From contig NZ_LT607412.1 of the NCBI RefSeq assembly GCF_900091455.1, positions 2,790,001 through 2,854,000 of the forward strand: DNA of 64,000 bases, in the 5' to 3' direction. The position numbers were made by a program, and so were the translations under genes. Origin of the DNA: Micromonospora coriariae (GTDB lineage Bacteria; Actinomycetota; Actinomycetes; Mycobacteriales; Micromonosporaceae). The notes below the pieces were generated by a model, which did not search any database, was not told where the DNA came from, and saw only the letters and a program-made list of their open reading frames with translations. Below are positions 38,310 to 47,092 of the stretch, piece after piece (the first letter of the stretch is position 1; each line of letters starts with the position of its first letter).

Positions 38310-39893
38310 CTAGTAGGCGCCCTTGCGGGCGAGCACGACCCCGACGGTGCGCCACAGGATGCTCAGGTCGTACGCCAACGACCAGTTGTCGACGTAGTAG
38401 AGGTCAAGCCGGACGGACTCGTCCCAGGACAGGTCGGAGCGGCCGGAGACCTGCCACAGGCCGGTCATGCCGGGGCGGACCAGCAGCCGGCGGCGCACGT
38501 CGCCCAGGAAGTCGCCGTCGTCGGCCGGCAACGGGCGGGGCCCGACCAGCGACATCTCACCCCAGAGCACGTTGATCAGCTGCGGCAGCTCGTCCAGTGA
38601 GGTGGCCCGCAGGAAGCGGCCCACCGGGAAGACCCGCGGGTCCTCCTTCATCTTGAACAGCATGCCGTCGGTCTCGTTCCGGTCGACCAGGCTGGCCAGT
38701 CGATCCTCGGCGTCGACGTACATGGTCCGGAACTTCCACACCCGGAACGTGCGCCCCTCGTGCCCCACCCGGGGCTGGCGGAAGAAGACCGGCCCGGGGT
38801 CGGAGATCCGGATCGCCACGGCGATGGAGAGGAAGAGCGGGATCAGCAGCAGCAGACCGAGGCCGGCGGCGACCCGATCCAACAGGTTCTTGGCCAGCAG
38901 CGCCGGCCCGGAGAGGGTCGGCTCCTCGACGTGCAGCAGCGGCAGACCCTCGATCGGCCGGATGTGCACCCGGGGACCGGCGATGTCGGTCAGCTGCGGG
39001 GCGACCACCAGGTCCACGCCGGAGCCCTCCAACTGCCAGGCCAGCCGGCGCAGCTCACCCGGCTCGGCGCTGGCCGACCCGCAGATCGCGATGGTGTCCC
39101 CGCCGACCTCCCGGACCAGGGCCAGCACGTCCCGGCCGGCGTGCACCGGCACCGGGGTCGGCATCCCCCGGGCCGCGGCGTAGCCGTCGGTGATGTGGAT
39201 GGCGACCGGCACGAGCCCGGCGTTCGGGCTGCGGGTCACCGCCGCGTAGACCTCCAGGCACTCGGGCAGGGTGCCGACCAGCACCATCCGGTGCGCGGCC
39301 TGGCCGGCCCGGCGGCGGATGTAGTGCAGCGCCCAGCGGGCCACGAAGCGGCCCCAGAGGATCAGCACGGTGGCGCCCACCAGCGCGGTGCCCACGGTGT
39401 ACCGGGAGAGCTGGGTCACCGTGGCGAAGGCGAGGAAGGAGACGCTCGCGGCGACCGTCACCGCGGCCCGGATCACGCGCTTGAACTCGTCCGGCCCGAG
39501 CCCCAGGTAACGCCGGTCGTAGGCCCGGTTGCTCCAGAGGATGATCACCCAGCCGAGCGGGAGCAGGAGGTAGGAGACGGTGTGGAACCAGGTCGGGTCC
39601 TGCTTGGTGCCGGAGAAACCGGAGGCCGCCTGATCGAAGAGCTGGATGGCGATCCAGCTGGCGAACGCCGCCGCGCCGAAATCGAGCACGAGGAGGATCG
39701 CCGTGTAGGGGCGGTGCCAGCGGGAGACACGGCGTCGCGCCCTGGCCCATGCCGACCGGGGGACGCCGTTGTGCGACGGCGGGGTCGGCGGCTGGATCTC
39801 GAAGCTGTCGACGTGCCGCACGAGTCTGCTCCGGCCTTCGTTGGATACCGGGCGCTGGAGGCTTGCCGTCACCTCACCCATGTCCTCCCGCAT
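38310..39893 (-). CDS. exopolysaccharide polyprenyl-phosphate sugar transferase
   Basis: 527 residues. Five N-terminal TM helices, a soluble middle (about 190-330) and a C-terminal bacterial sugar transferase domain (PF02397) with FFRQPRVGHEGRTFRVWKFRTM, DELPQLINVLWGEMSLVGPRPLP and GMTGLWQVSGRSDLSWDE. It attaches the first sugar phosphate to undecaprenyl phosphate at the inner membrane and so starts a polysaccharide repeat unit. The start is ATG 39893 (or ATG 39881). No Wzx/Wzy gene is near, so the rest of the pathway lies elsewhere. Confidence 0.93.
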   Translation of the reverse strand: MREDMGEVTASLQRPVSNEGRSRLVRHVDSFEIQPPTPPSHNGVPRSAWARARRRVSRWHRPYTAILLVLDFGAAAFASWIAIQLFDQAASGFSGTKQDPTWFHTVSYLLLPLGWVIILWSNRAYDRRYLGLGPDEFKRVIRAAVTVAASVSFLAFATVTQLSRYTVGTALVGATVLILWGRFVARWALHYIRRRAGQAAHRMVLVGTLPECLEVYAAVTRSPNAGLVPVAIHITDGYAAARGMPTPVPVHAGRDVLALVREVGGDTIAICGSASAEPGELRRLAWQLEGSGVDLVVAPQLTDIAGPRVHIRPIEGLPLLHVEEPTLSGPALLAKNLLDRVAAGLGLLLLIPLFLSIAVAIRISDPGPVFFRQPRVGHEGRTFRVWKFRTMYVDAEDRLASLVDRNETDGMLFKMKEDPRVFPVGRFLRATSLDELPQLINVLWGEMSLVGPRPLPADDGDFLGDVRRRLLVRPGMTGLWQVSGRSDLSWDESVRLDLYYVDNWSLAYDLSILWRTVGVVLARKGAY

Positions 39894-40145
39894 GACCTGT
39901 GCCGCTCACTCGGCGTGAGGGCCCGGGTCGCCCACCGTCCCAGTCTCCCACGCGGGATCCGACCGGTCGCGCCCCCGGAAGGGATTGGCGACCGATGGTG
40001 CCGGCGGGATCTGGCCGGCTCCGTACCATTTCAGAAGCCGGGGACCGAGCCACTATACCGATGGATGCGCGTGTGGCGGGAACCGTGGACCGGAGCTTCG
40101 GCTCAGTCGGGTCGATTCCGCTCCGTAGTCGCCAAGTGGGATTAC

Positions 40146-41006
40146 TCACCGTACGAGACGTGACAACCGTCGGTCAGCGAGCGGCTTGCCGCCGGTCTGG
40201 CACGTCGGGCAGTACTGGAGGCTCGAGTCGGCGAACGACACCTCCCGCACGGTGTCACCGCACACCGGGCAGGGCAGGCCGGTGCGGGCGTGCACCTTCA
40301 ACCCGGAGCGCTTCTCGCCCTTCAGCTCCGCGGCCCGCTGCCCGAGGGACCGTTGGACGGCGTCGCCGAGCACCTGCCGGGTGGCCGCGTGCAGGGTGGC
40401 GAGCTGGTCGTCGGTGAGCCGGTCGGTGATCGCGAACGGGGACAGCTTCGCCGCGTGCAGGATCTCGTCGGAGTACGCGTTGCCGACGCCCGACAGCACC
40501 GCCTGATCGGTCAGCACCCCCTTGATCTGCCCGCGCCGGCTGCGCAGCCGCTCCGCGAAGGTGGGCAGGTCCGCGGCGAGCGCGTCCGGGCCCAGCTTCG
40601 CCACGCCGGGCACCGCCGCCGGGTCGGTGACCAGGTACGCGGCCAGCTTCTTCTGTGTGCCGGCCTCGGTGAGGTCGAACCCGGAGCCGTCGTCGAGGCG
40701 GACGCGCAGCGCGATCGGGCCCTTGCCGGGCCGCAGCGGGGTGGTGGCCGGGAACGCCTCCCGGTAGTGCAGCCAACCCGCCCGAGCCAGGTGGACCACC
40801 AGGTGCAGGTCGCCCTCGACGAGCACGTCGAGGAACTTGCCGTGCCGGCGGGCGTCGACCACCGCCCGACCGGCGACCGCGGCCGGTGCCGGGTCGTACG
40901 TCTTCAGGGCGCTGATCGCGGCGACCTCGAGCCGGTCGACACGCCGCCCCACCGCGCGCTGTCGCAGGTAACCCGCGAGCGCCTCAACCTCCGGTAGTTC
41001 GGGCAC
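40146..41006 (-). CDS. Fpg/Nei family DNA glycosylase
   Basis: 286 residues. After the GTG the catalytic PELPEVEAL with N-terminal Pro and Glu is intact, as is the H2TH region (QAVLSGVGNAYSDEILHAA) and a C-terminal four-Cys zinc finger (CPVCGD, CPTCQTG). It removes oxidised bases and nicks the strand by beta/delta elimination. GTG 41006 gives the mature Pro at residue 2. The 83-base gap to the divergent glycosyltransferase is the shared promoter. Whether it is Fpg or Nei cannot be decided without comparison. Confidence 0.93.
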   Translation of the reverse strand: MPELPEVEALAGYLRQRAVGRRVDRLEVAAISALKTYDPAPAAVAGRAVVDARRHGKFLDVLVEGDLHLVVHLARAGWLHYREAFPATTPLRPGKGPIALRVRLDDGSGFDLTEAGTQKKLAAYLVTDPAAVPGVAKLGPDALAADLPTFAERLRSRRGQIKGVLTDQAVLSGVGNAYSDEILHAAKLSPFAITDRLTDDQLATLHAATRQVLGDAVQRSLGQRAAELKGEKRSGLKVHARTGLPCPVCGDTVREVSFADSSLQYCPTCQTGGKPLADRRLSRLVR

Positions 41007-41089
41007 GACCCAACGGTAGCCTTCTTTCCGGTGAGCGCGAGGAATGAGCTTGCGAGTCCCGGCACGACCGCGAACGAAAGGCGAGCTCG

Positions 41090-42361
41090 TTGAGAATCGT
41101 GGTGGCACACAACCGGTACCGGGAAGCCCAGCCCTCCGGCGAGAACACGATCGTGGACGCGGAGATCGCTCAGCTCACCGCCGCCGGCGTCGAGGTGCTG
41201 CCGTTCATCCGCAGCTCGGACGAGATCCCGTCGATGTCGAAGGTGGCGAAGGCGCTGCTGCCGATCTCGCCGATCTGGGCCCCCCGGGCCCAGCACGACC
41301 TGAGCCGGCTGCTCACCGAGCACCGGCCGGACGCACTGCACCTGCACAACCCGTACCCGCTGCTCTCGCCCTGGGTGGTGCGGACCGCGCACCGGCACGG
41401 CGTCCCGGTGGTGCAGACGGTGCACAACTACCGGCAGGTCTGCTCCTCGGGGATCTACTTCCGCGACGGCGTGATCTGTCAGGACTGCAAGGGCCGGGCG
41501 CTGGGGGTGCCGGCGATCAAGCACCGCTGCTACCGCGACTCGGCGGCCCAGAGTGCGCTGATGGCGACCACCCTGGCCGTGCACCGGGGCACGTGGCGGT
41601 CGGTGGACCGGTACATCGCGCTGACCACGGCGATCGCCGACCACCTGCGTGACTACGGCATTCCGGACGAACGGATCGTGGTGAAGCCGAACGCCGTGCC
41701 GGATCCGGGCCGGCCGGCGCCGCTCGGTGACGGTTTTCTCTACATGGCCCGGCTGAGCCCGGAGAAGGGCGTCGACCTGCTGCTGGACGCCTGGCGCCGG
41801 CATCCGGTGGGCGCACTGGGCACGCTGCGGGTGGCCGGTGACGGCGAGTTGCGCTCCCTGGTGGAGGCCGCCGCCGTCGAGCGACCCGACGTGGTCTACC
41901 TCGGCCAGCTCGACCGGGCCGGAGTGCGGGCGGCGGTCGAGGCGAGCGCGGTGGTGATCGTCGCCGCCATGTGGCACGACGTGCTGCCGACCGTGATCAT
42001 CGAGGCGATGGCCAGTGGCCGGCCGGTGCTCGGCACCGCGTTGGGCGGCATTCCGTACCTGATCGGGGCGGATGCCCCGCACGAGCCCGCCGGCACCGGG
42101 CCCGCCGAGATCGCCTCCGCGGTCGCCGGGGGCGGCGGCGGGTCGCCCATGCCGGCGGGGATCGGTCTGGGCGAGGCCGGTTGGGTGGTCGCCCCGGAGC
42201 CCGCCGCGCTCGCGGCCGCCCTGCCGGTCGCCCGCGCTGGTGCGTCCGGGCTGGCCCCGGCCGCCCGCGCCCGCTACGAGCGGACCTTCCACCCCGACGT
42301 GGTCACCAAGCAGCTCATCGACGTCTACGCCGGCATGGCCCGCACCGCGCACCGCCGCTGA
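41090..42361 (+). CDS. glycosyltransferase (GT4-type)
   Basis: 423 residues. The N-terminal half begins MRIVVAHNRYREAQPSGEN and ends in HLHNPYPLLSPW; the C-terminal Rossmann half has YMARLSPEKGVDLLLDAW, then the donor-binding EAMASGRPVLGTALGGIPYLIG (E-x7-E-like region at about 295-330). It would transfer a sugar from an NDP-sugar to a lipid or wall acceptor. The TTG at 41090 is the apparent start; GGCGAG lies just before. It is convergent with the CDP-alcohol operon and may act on the same product (inference). Confidence 0.9.
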   Translation: MRIVVAHNRYREAQPSGENTIVDAEIAQLTAAGVEVLPFIRSSDEIPSMSKVAKALLPISPIWAPRAQHDLSRLLTEHRPDALHLHNPYPLLSPWVVRTAHRHGVPVVQTVHNYRQVCSSGIYFRDGVICQDCKGRALGVPAIKHRCYRDSAAQSALMATTLAVHRGTWRSVDRYIALTTAIADHLRDYGIPDERIVVKPNAVPDPGRPAPLGDGFLYMARLSPEKGVDLLLDAWRRHPVGALGTLRVAGDGELRSLVEAAAVERPDVVYLGQLDRAGVRAAVEASAVVIVAAMWHDVLPTVIIEAMASGRPVLGTALGGIPYLIGADAPHEPAGTGPAEIASAVAGGGGGSPMPAGIGLGEAGWVVAPEPAALAAALPVARAGASGLAPAARARYERTFHPDVVTKQLIDVYAGMARTAHRR

Positions 42362-42478
42362 CCTGCCAGCCCTGCCGGTCCGGGTCCCGCGCCGCCCGCC
42401 GGCTCGGGCCGCATGCCGCCCGCCGGGTCGGGCCGGCAAGATCGTGCTCGATCGATCGTGGAAAGAGTGGCCTCGGAG

Positions 42479-42558
42479 CAAGATCCACACAACATCAGGG
42501 ATATTGGGGCCTCCCACGTCTGGGAGACCGCAGCATCCGGGAAGTTGCGTGGATCTTG
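42479..42558. repeat. 80-bp nested inverted repeat (terminator-like element)
   Basis: Outer arms CAAGATCCACACAACATC and the matching GGGAAGTTGCGTGGATCTTG are near complementary; inner arms CTCCCA (42511) and TGGGAG (42521) form a second hairpin. It sits between convergent genes, so it may be a bidirectional terminator or a mobile repeat. A tandem duplicate GATGTGGCCCGGCCC-like unit follows at about 42562-42592. Confidence 0.6.
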
Positions 42559-42615
42559 GCCCGACGTGGCCCGGCCCGATGTGGCCCGGCCCGGGCGCGG
42601 GGCACGCCGTGGGGA

Positions 42616-43338
42616 TCAGCGCAGGGAGGCGCGGGCGGAGAAGGCGATGCTCGCCAGCAGGAAGCCGCCGTTGACGATGGTGAACGCGACGATCACCCAG
42701 AGGACCAGCGTGGGGGCGACGGCCAGCACCAGGGCGGCCACGAAGATCACCGCGCCGTAGTCGCGGACCAGCTTCGCCAGGCGGACCGGCAGCGAGGTCG
42801 AGGTGACCATGCTGGCCGCGTTCGGGCCGGCCTGCATCACCGAGGTGACCAGGTTGACCATCCAGGTGCCGGCGAAGGTCGCCACCAGCCAGGTCGGGGT
42901 CGACGGCTCCTGCGCCACCGCGGTGGCGGCCAGCGCCGCCACCAGGGCGATCTGCGCGGCCACGTCGCACAGCACGTCGACCCGGGCACCGGCCGCGCTG
43001 CCCTGGCCGGTCACCCGGGCCAGTTGCCCGTCCGCGCAGTCCAGGGAGTACGCCACCTGCCAGCCCACCAGGGCGAGCACGCCGACCACCCAGGCCGGCA
43101 CGTCACCGGCCGCGACCGGTCCGGCGAGCGCCACCACGGTGACCGAGGTGGCCAAGCCCAGCACCAGGTTGGTGATGGTCAGCGCGGTCGGGCGCAGCCC
43201 CAGCCGCTGGGCGACCAGCGCGAAGGCGGCCCCCAGCCACTGGCTGATCGACTCGCTGAACAGACCACCGCCCCGGTTCACCCGGTGGAAGTCGGCGATT
43301 GTGGGACGGGGGTCAGCCAAGCTGGTCGCGGATTGCAC
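42616..43338 (-). CDS. CDP-alcohol phosphatidyltransferase family protein
   Basis: 240 residues, about six TM helices. The catalytic motif is present: DCADGQLARVTGQG followed by GARVDVLCD, with the metal-binding Asp residues. These enzymes transfer a phospho-alcohol from a CDP donor onto an acceptor alcohol. The start is ATG/GTG 43338 (MQSATSLADP), overlapping the dehydrogenase stop by 26 bases. The donor is probably the CDP product of the 44368-45099 gene (inference); the acceptor is unknown. This is the last gene of a three-gene operon. Confidence 0.88.
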   Translation of the reverse strand: MQSATSLADPRPTIADFHRVNRGGGLFSESISQWLGAAFALVAQRLGLRPTALTITNLVLGLATSVTVVALAGPVAAGDVPAWVVGVLALVGWQVAYSLDCADGQLARVTGQGSAAGARVDVLCDVAAQIALVAALAATAVAQEPSTPTWLVATFAGTWMVNLVTSVMQAGPNAASMVTSTSLPVRLAKLVRDYGAVIFVAALVLAVAPTLVLWVIVAFTIVNGGFLLASIAFSARASLR

Positions 43339-44380
43339 CGGCGTAGTCTGCCAGCCGCTCCCGCGTCTCGGTAGGCGACAGCGCCAGGTGCTCGAGGATC
43401 GTGTACCGGTCCGGCCGGGTGCGCGGCGCGAACTGCACCGCCTCGACGAACTGGTCGTCGGTCAGCCCCACCTCGGCGGGAAGCCGGGGCAGCCCGTGCC
43501 GGGACAGGCAGGCCGACATCTCCCCGAAGCGGCGCAGGTCCCCGCGCAGCCAGGTGCAGAAGAGCGCGCCCAGCCCGGCCAACTCGCCGTGGGAGGCGGT
43601 GCCGGGGAAGAGGGCGTCCACCGCGTGCATGATCTCGTGGCAGCCGCCGCTGGACGGGCGACTGGTGCCGCAGACCGCCATGGCGAGGCCGCTGGAGATC
43701 AACGCCTCGGCCAGCACGGTGACGAACGCGTCGTCGGTCATGTCGCCCGGGTGGTTCAGCACGGCTTCGGCGCCGGCCCGGGCCAGTGACGCGGCGAGCC
43801 CGTCGACGGGCTCGCCGCGTACCCGGCGGGCGAGCTCCCAGTCCGCCAAGGCACTGATGTTGCTGACGACGTCACCGATGCCGGCTCGGTTGTGCCGGTC
43901 CGGACCGCTTTCCACGAAGTCCAGGTCAACGATCACCGCGATCGGGATGTGCACCCCGTAGGAACCCTTGATCCCGTCGGTGATCAGGCTCGCCACCGGG
44001 GAGGCGATGCCATCGTTGGCCAGGCTGGTGGCCACCGAGACCATCGGCAGGCCCCGCCGGGTGGCCGCGTACTTCGCCACGTCGATGGTCTTGCCGCCGC
44101 CGATGCCGACCACCGCGTCGTACGAGCGGGCGCGGAGCTTGCCGCCCAGGTCGTCGGCGGCGTCCAGAGTCGCCCCCGCGACGGTGAACACGTCGGCCGA
44201 CCGCAGTGACGGTCGGATCAGCTCGGCGATCTGGGCACCCTGACCCGGCCCGACGACCACCGCGACGTCGCCGCCGGCGGAGATCCGCCCGTCGGCCAGG
44301 ATCGCGCCGAGGTCGGCCACCGCGCCCCGCCGCACGTCGATGTGGAGCGGGGTCAGCACGCTACGGGCTAGTAGCGGCAC
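43313..44380 (-). CDS. glycerol-1-phosphate dehydrogenase-like (iron/zinc alcohol dehydrogenase family)
   Basis: 355 residues. GIGGGKTIDVAKYAA is the nucleotide-binding site; TSLANDGIASPVASL, the NRAGIGDVVSN Asp ligand region and two His ligands (GGCHEIMHAVDALFPGTASHGELA) match the sn-glycerol-1-phosphate dehydrogenase/AraM (EgsA-like) group. It would reduce dihydroxyacetone phosphate with NAD(P)H. GTG 44380 is taken as start (44359 is another choice). It overlaps the upstream cytidylyltransferase by 13 bases and the downstream CDP-alcohol enzyme by 26. The product could be glycerol-1-phosphate or a related phospho-alcohol. Confidence 0.85.
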   Translation of the reverse strand: MPLLARSVLTPLHIDVRRGAVADLGAILADGRISAGGDVAVVVGPGQGAQIAELIRPSLRSADVFTVAGATLDAADDLGGKLRARSYDAVVGIGGGKTIDVAKYAATRRGLPMVSVATSLANDGIASPVASLITDGIKGSYGVHIPIAVIVDLDFVESGPDRHNRAGIGDVVSNISALADWELARRVRGEPVDGLAASLARAGAEAVLNHPGDMTDDAFVTVLAEALISSGLAMAVCGTSRPSSGGCHEIMHAVDALFPGTASHGELAGLGALFCTWLRGDLRRFGEMSACLSRHGLPRLPAEVGLTDDQFVEAVQFAPRTRPDRYTILEHLALSPTETRERLADYAGAIRDQLG

Positions 44381-45099
44381 GCGATCTCCCGCGCGCGGGC
44401 CAGGTCGGCGTGGTTGTCGACCTCGACCCAGGGCACGTCGCCGATCGGCGCCGCCCGCACCTCACCGCCCCGGTCGGCGAACTCCTGGTAGCCGTCCTCG
44501 TAGTACAGGTTCGGGTCGCGCCGCCAGGTGGCCTCCAGAGCGTCGGCGAGGGCGTCGGCGGCCTGCGGCTCGATCAGCGTGGCGCCGATGTACTCCCCGT
44601 ACGCCTCGCCCGGGTCCATGATCTTGGTGATCCGGGTGAGCTGGCCGGCGGCGTCGAAGGTGGTCTTCATCTCCTCCTCCGCCAGCGGCTTGAGCGTGTC
44701 CACGGCGAGCAGGATGCCCGGCCCACGCTCGGCGAGCAGGGTCTTCTCCACGCTCACCGGGTGCACGGTGTCCCCGTTGACCAGCAGCACCCCGCGCGCG
44801 AAGTACTCCCGGGCCAGCCAGAGCGAGTAGGCGTTGTTCCACTCCTCGGCCTTGTCGTTGTGCACCAGGGTGAGGGTGACCCCGTACCGCTTCTCCAGGT
44901 CGGCCTGCCGCTCGCGGACCGCGTCCGCCGCGTAGCCGACCACGATCACGATGTCGGTGAGGCCGACCTCGGCCAGGTTGCCCAGCGCGATGTCCAGGAT
45001 CGTGGTCTCCCCGTCCACAGGCACCAACGCCTTGGGCAGAGTGTCGGTGTACGGGCGCAGCCGGCGCCCTGCCCCGGCCGCGAGCACCATCCCGATCAT
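44368..45099 (-). CDS. phosphocholine cytidylyltransferase-like nucleotidyltransferase
   Basis: 243 residues. The NTP-transferase signature GAGRRLRPYTDTLPKALVPVDG, VVVGYAADAVRE-like loop, NNAYSLWLAREYF and the metal-binding LVNGDTVHP match the family that activates phosphocholine-like or phospho-alcohol headgroups with CTP. ATG 45099 has AGGGAGGATG close upstream; a longer start at 45132 is possible. It is the first gene of the operon with the G1P-dehydrogenase-like and CDP-alcohol transferase genes. It probably makes the CDP-alcohol donor. Confidence 0.88.
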   Translation of the reverse strand: MIGMVLAAGAGRRLRPYTDTLPKALVPVDGETTILDIALGNLAEVGLTDIVIVVGYAADAVRERQADLEKRYGVTLTLVHNDKAEEWNNAYSLWLAREYFARGVLLVNGDTVHPVSVEKTLLAERGPGILLAVDTLKPLAEEEMKTTFDAAGQLTRITKIMDPGEAYGEYIGATLIEPQAADALADALEATWRRDPNLYYEDGYQEFADRGGEVRAAPIGDVPWVEVDNHADLARAREIACRY

Positions 45100-45178
45100 C
45101 CCGACATCCTCCCTCGTCCTGCTCCCCGTCACCGGTGGAGGATAGCCCCGGGTGGACGGGCCGCTCCGGCCAACCGGG

Positions 45179-45946
45179 TCAGCCGGGCAGCGCCGCCAGG
45201 TCGGCGAGCATGGTCAACCGCTCCTCCGCGCCGAGCACGGCGTACGGGCCGGCCGCCCGCCGGTCGGTCTCCAGCTCGATGGCGAGCCGCTCCGGGCCGA
45301 CCGGCAGGGTGGCGATGCTCGACGCGGTGTGCCCGGCGGCGGTCCAGGCGGCGGCGTGCGCGTCGGCCCGGTGGTAGCGCATCGTGCCCAGCCGGTTGAG
45401 CAGCAGCACGCCCGGCGGGGTGCCGTCCGGCTCGTACGGGGGCGCCATCGCGGCGAACGCCGACCCGTCCCGGTCGCCCTCCTCGTCGGCCAGCACCAGG
45501 GCGTACGCCAGCAGCCGGCCGAGCGCTGCCACCAGCCTCGACACCCGCTCGTCCTGCCCGGCCCACAGCTCCTCGGTGACCTCGGCGTGCACCTGGTACA
45601 GCTCGGCGAGGAAGGCGGCACCGCGGTCGGTGGCGGAGAGGCCGCCGTCCGGGCGGCGGTGGATCATGCCGTGTGCCACATGCTTGTCCACGCTCCGGTG
45701 GCAGACCACCGGGTCGCGGTACCGGGTGATCGCCGCGAAGCCCGGCCCGTCCACCGTGCCGCCGGGCGCCGCCAACCGGGTGCGCAGCTCCACCAGGAAT
45801 CCGGTCGCGGCCGGACCGCCGTACCGCTGGCTCAGCTCGGCGCCACCACCGTTCCGACCGGCCAGCATGCCGGCGACGAAGGCCCGGTCCACGGCCGGGG
45901 CGAGCAGACCGGCGAACCGGTGCGGCGCCAGCTCGACGGTGTTCAC
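45179..45946 (-). CDS. conserved hypothetical protein, winged-helix-like
   Basis: 255 residues, no firm family. An N-terminal half (HRFAGLLAPAVDRAFVAG, GRNGGGAELSQRYGGPAATGFLVELRTRL) and a central part with DPVVCHRSVDKHVAHGMIHRRPDGGLSATDRGAAFL resemble a MarR-like winged helix, followed by an alpha/beta C-terminal half. GTG 45946 overlaps the NUDIX stop (GTGA), so both are translated together. It may be a NUDIX-linked regulator or a hydrolase-associated protein. The function is unknown. Confidence 0.65.
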   Translation of the reverse strand: MNTVELAPHRFAGLLAPAVDRAFVAGMLAGRNGGGAELSQRYGGPAATGFLVELRTRLAAPGGTVDGPGFAAITRYRDPVVCHRSVDKHVAHGMIHRRPDGGLSATDRGAAFLAELYQVHAEVTEELWAGQDERVSRLVAALGRLLAYALVLADEEGDRDGSAFAAMAPPYEPDGTPPGVLLLNRLGTMRYHRADAHAAAWTAAGHTASSIATLPVGPERLAIELETDRRAAGPYAVLGAEERLTMLADLAALPG

Positions 45947-46392
45947 AGACCGATCGACCGCAGGACGGCGAAGCCCTCCTCCGCGATCCGCCGGATCAGC
46001 CCGTCGTTGACGTGGCGGTGCTCGTCCAGCACGGTCACCTCGTGCTCGGCCAGCCAGCGGTACTCGGTGTGCTTGCCGGCCTCCAGCGTCGGATGGTCCA
46101 GGTCACCGTCCACCCGGACCAGGAAGTCGTGCTCGATCCGGGCGAGACCGTCGTCGCCGACGTAGTGGTACTCGCCGACCTGGCCGAGGACGTGCGACAG
46201 GGTCCAGCCGGTCTCCTCGGTGACCTCCCGACGGAGTGCCTCGTCGACCTCCTCGCCCGGCTCGAGATGGCCGCCGACGATGTCCCAGCAATTGGGAAAG
46301 AGGCGTCGGTGCGGCGAGCGGCGCTGAAAGAAGATGCGGCCGTCGTGGCTGACGATCAGCGCGCCGGCGCAGCGCAGGGGCTCGGTGGACAC
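45943..46392 (-). CDS. NUDIX hydrolase
   Basis: 149 residues. The Nudix box GHLEPGEEVDEAL...REVTEETG is intact, preceded by GRIFFQRRSPHRRLFPNCWD. Nudix enzymes hydrolyse nucleoside diphosphates linked to other groups; the substrate is unknown. GTG 46392 has TACTGT at 46399-46404 (minus strand) at leaderless distance, so I prefer it over the longer frame. It is followed by a coupled (GTGA) hypothetical gene. Confidence 0.9.
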   Translation of the reverse strand: MSTEPLRCAGALIVSHDGRIFFQRRSPHRRLFPNCWDIVGGHLEPGEEVDEALRREVTEETGWTLSHVLGQVGEYHYVGDDGLARIEHDFLVRVDGDLDHPTLEAGKHTEYRWLAEHEVTVLDEHRHVNDGLIRRIAEEGFAVLRSIGL

Positions 46393-46398
46393 CGTCCG

Positions 46399-46404
46399 AC
46401 AGTA
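46399..46404 (-). promoter_or_regulatory. -10 box of the NUDIX gene (leaderless)
   Basis: On the minus strand TACTGT lies 6 bases before the GTG at 46392, with no Shine-Dalgarno between them. Confidence 0.5.
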
Positions 46405-46506
46405 GCGAGCGTGCGGGTGGAACGGCGATGCCCGGTCTTGTCCAGGAGACATTCACGGACCACCATGTCGGTACCGGATGCCACCGTCCCAAAGGGGTGA
46501 TGCGTG

Positions 46507-46899
46507 ATGCAGGTACGGGAAGCGATGTCCAGCCAGGTCCTCGTCGTCGGTCCGGAGCACACGCTCCGCCAGGCGGCCCGGATGATGTCGGCCCGCGGTG
46601 TCGGGTCGGCGGTCGTGATCGACCCGGACTCCGAGGGGATCGGCATCATGACCGAACGCGACGTGTTGAAGGCCATCGGCGCCGGCCTGGACTGCGACGT
46701 GGAACGTACCGGCGCTCATCTGACGTGGGACGTGGTCTACGCCGGCCCGGACTGGACGGTGGCCGAGGCGGCCGCCGCGATGGCTCGGGGCGGGTTCCGG
46801 CACCTGGTGGTGCTGGAAGGCCGGGAGGTGGCCGGGGTGATCTCCGTCCGGGACATCATGCGGGTCTGGGCGGAGAGCCAGGTGGTCGCCGCGACCTGA
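46507..46899 (+). CDS. CBS domain protein (pair of CBS motifs)
   Basis: 130 residues with two CBS motifs: VREAMSSQVLVVGPEHTLRQAARMMSARGVGSAVVIDP and TVAEAAAAMARGGFRHLVVLEGREVAGVISVRDI. CBS pairs bind adenosyl ligands and regulate enzymes or transporters. ATG 46507 follows AAAGGGG at suitable spacing. It is monocistronic; the partner is not evident. Confidence 0.9.
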   Translation: MQVREAMSSQVLVVGPEHTLRQAARMMSARGVGSAVVIDPDSEGIGIMTERDVLKAIGAGLDCDVERTGAHLTWDVVYAGPDWTVAEAAAAMARGGFRHLVVLEGREVAGVISVRDIMRVWAESQVVAAT

Positions 46900-47078
46900 C
46901 CGTGCGCCTGACCGGCACCCACGCCGGGCATTCCGGAGGGACTTTCCCGGGCAGCGCAGCACGACTCGCTCGACCTTCCGGTCTGATCTGACGCCGACCG
47001 GTGGAGCCGGGTCACCCGACCCGGTGGCTCAGGATGCGGACATCGCCGTGCCGTCCGCGTGTCCCCCGCCGCCGCCCG

Positions 47079-47084
47079 TACGCT
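47079..47084 (+). promoter_or_regulatory. -10 box of the aminotransferase gene (leaderless)
   Basis: TACGCT lies 8 bases before ATG 47093 with no Shine-Dalgarno, fitting a leaderless start. Confidence 0.5.
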
Positions 47085-47092
47085 CAACATCC

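Noticed and set aside
42440..42460. GATCG-rich palindromes as a separate operator
   Set aside because: Short repeats of this type are common in such composition and lie next to the larger repeat element.
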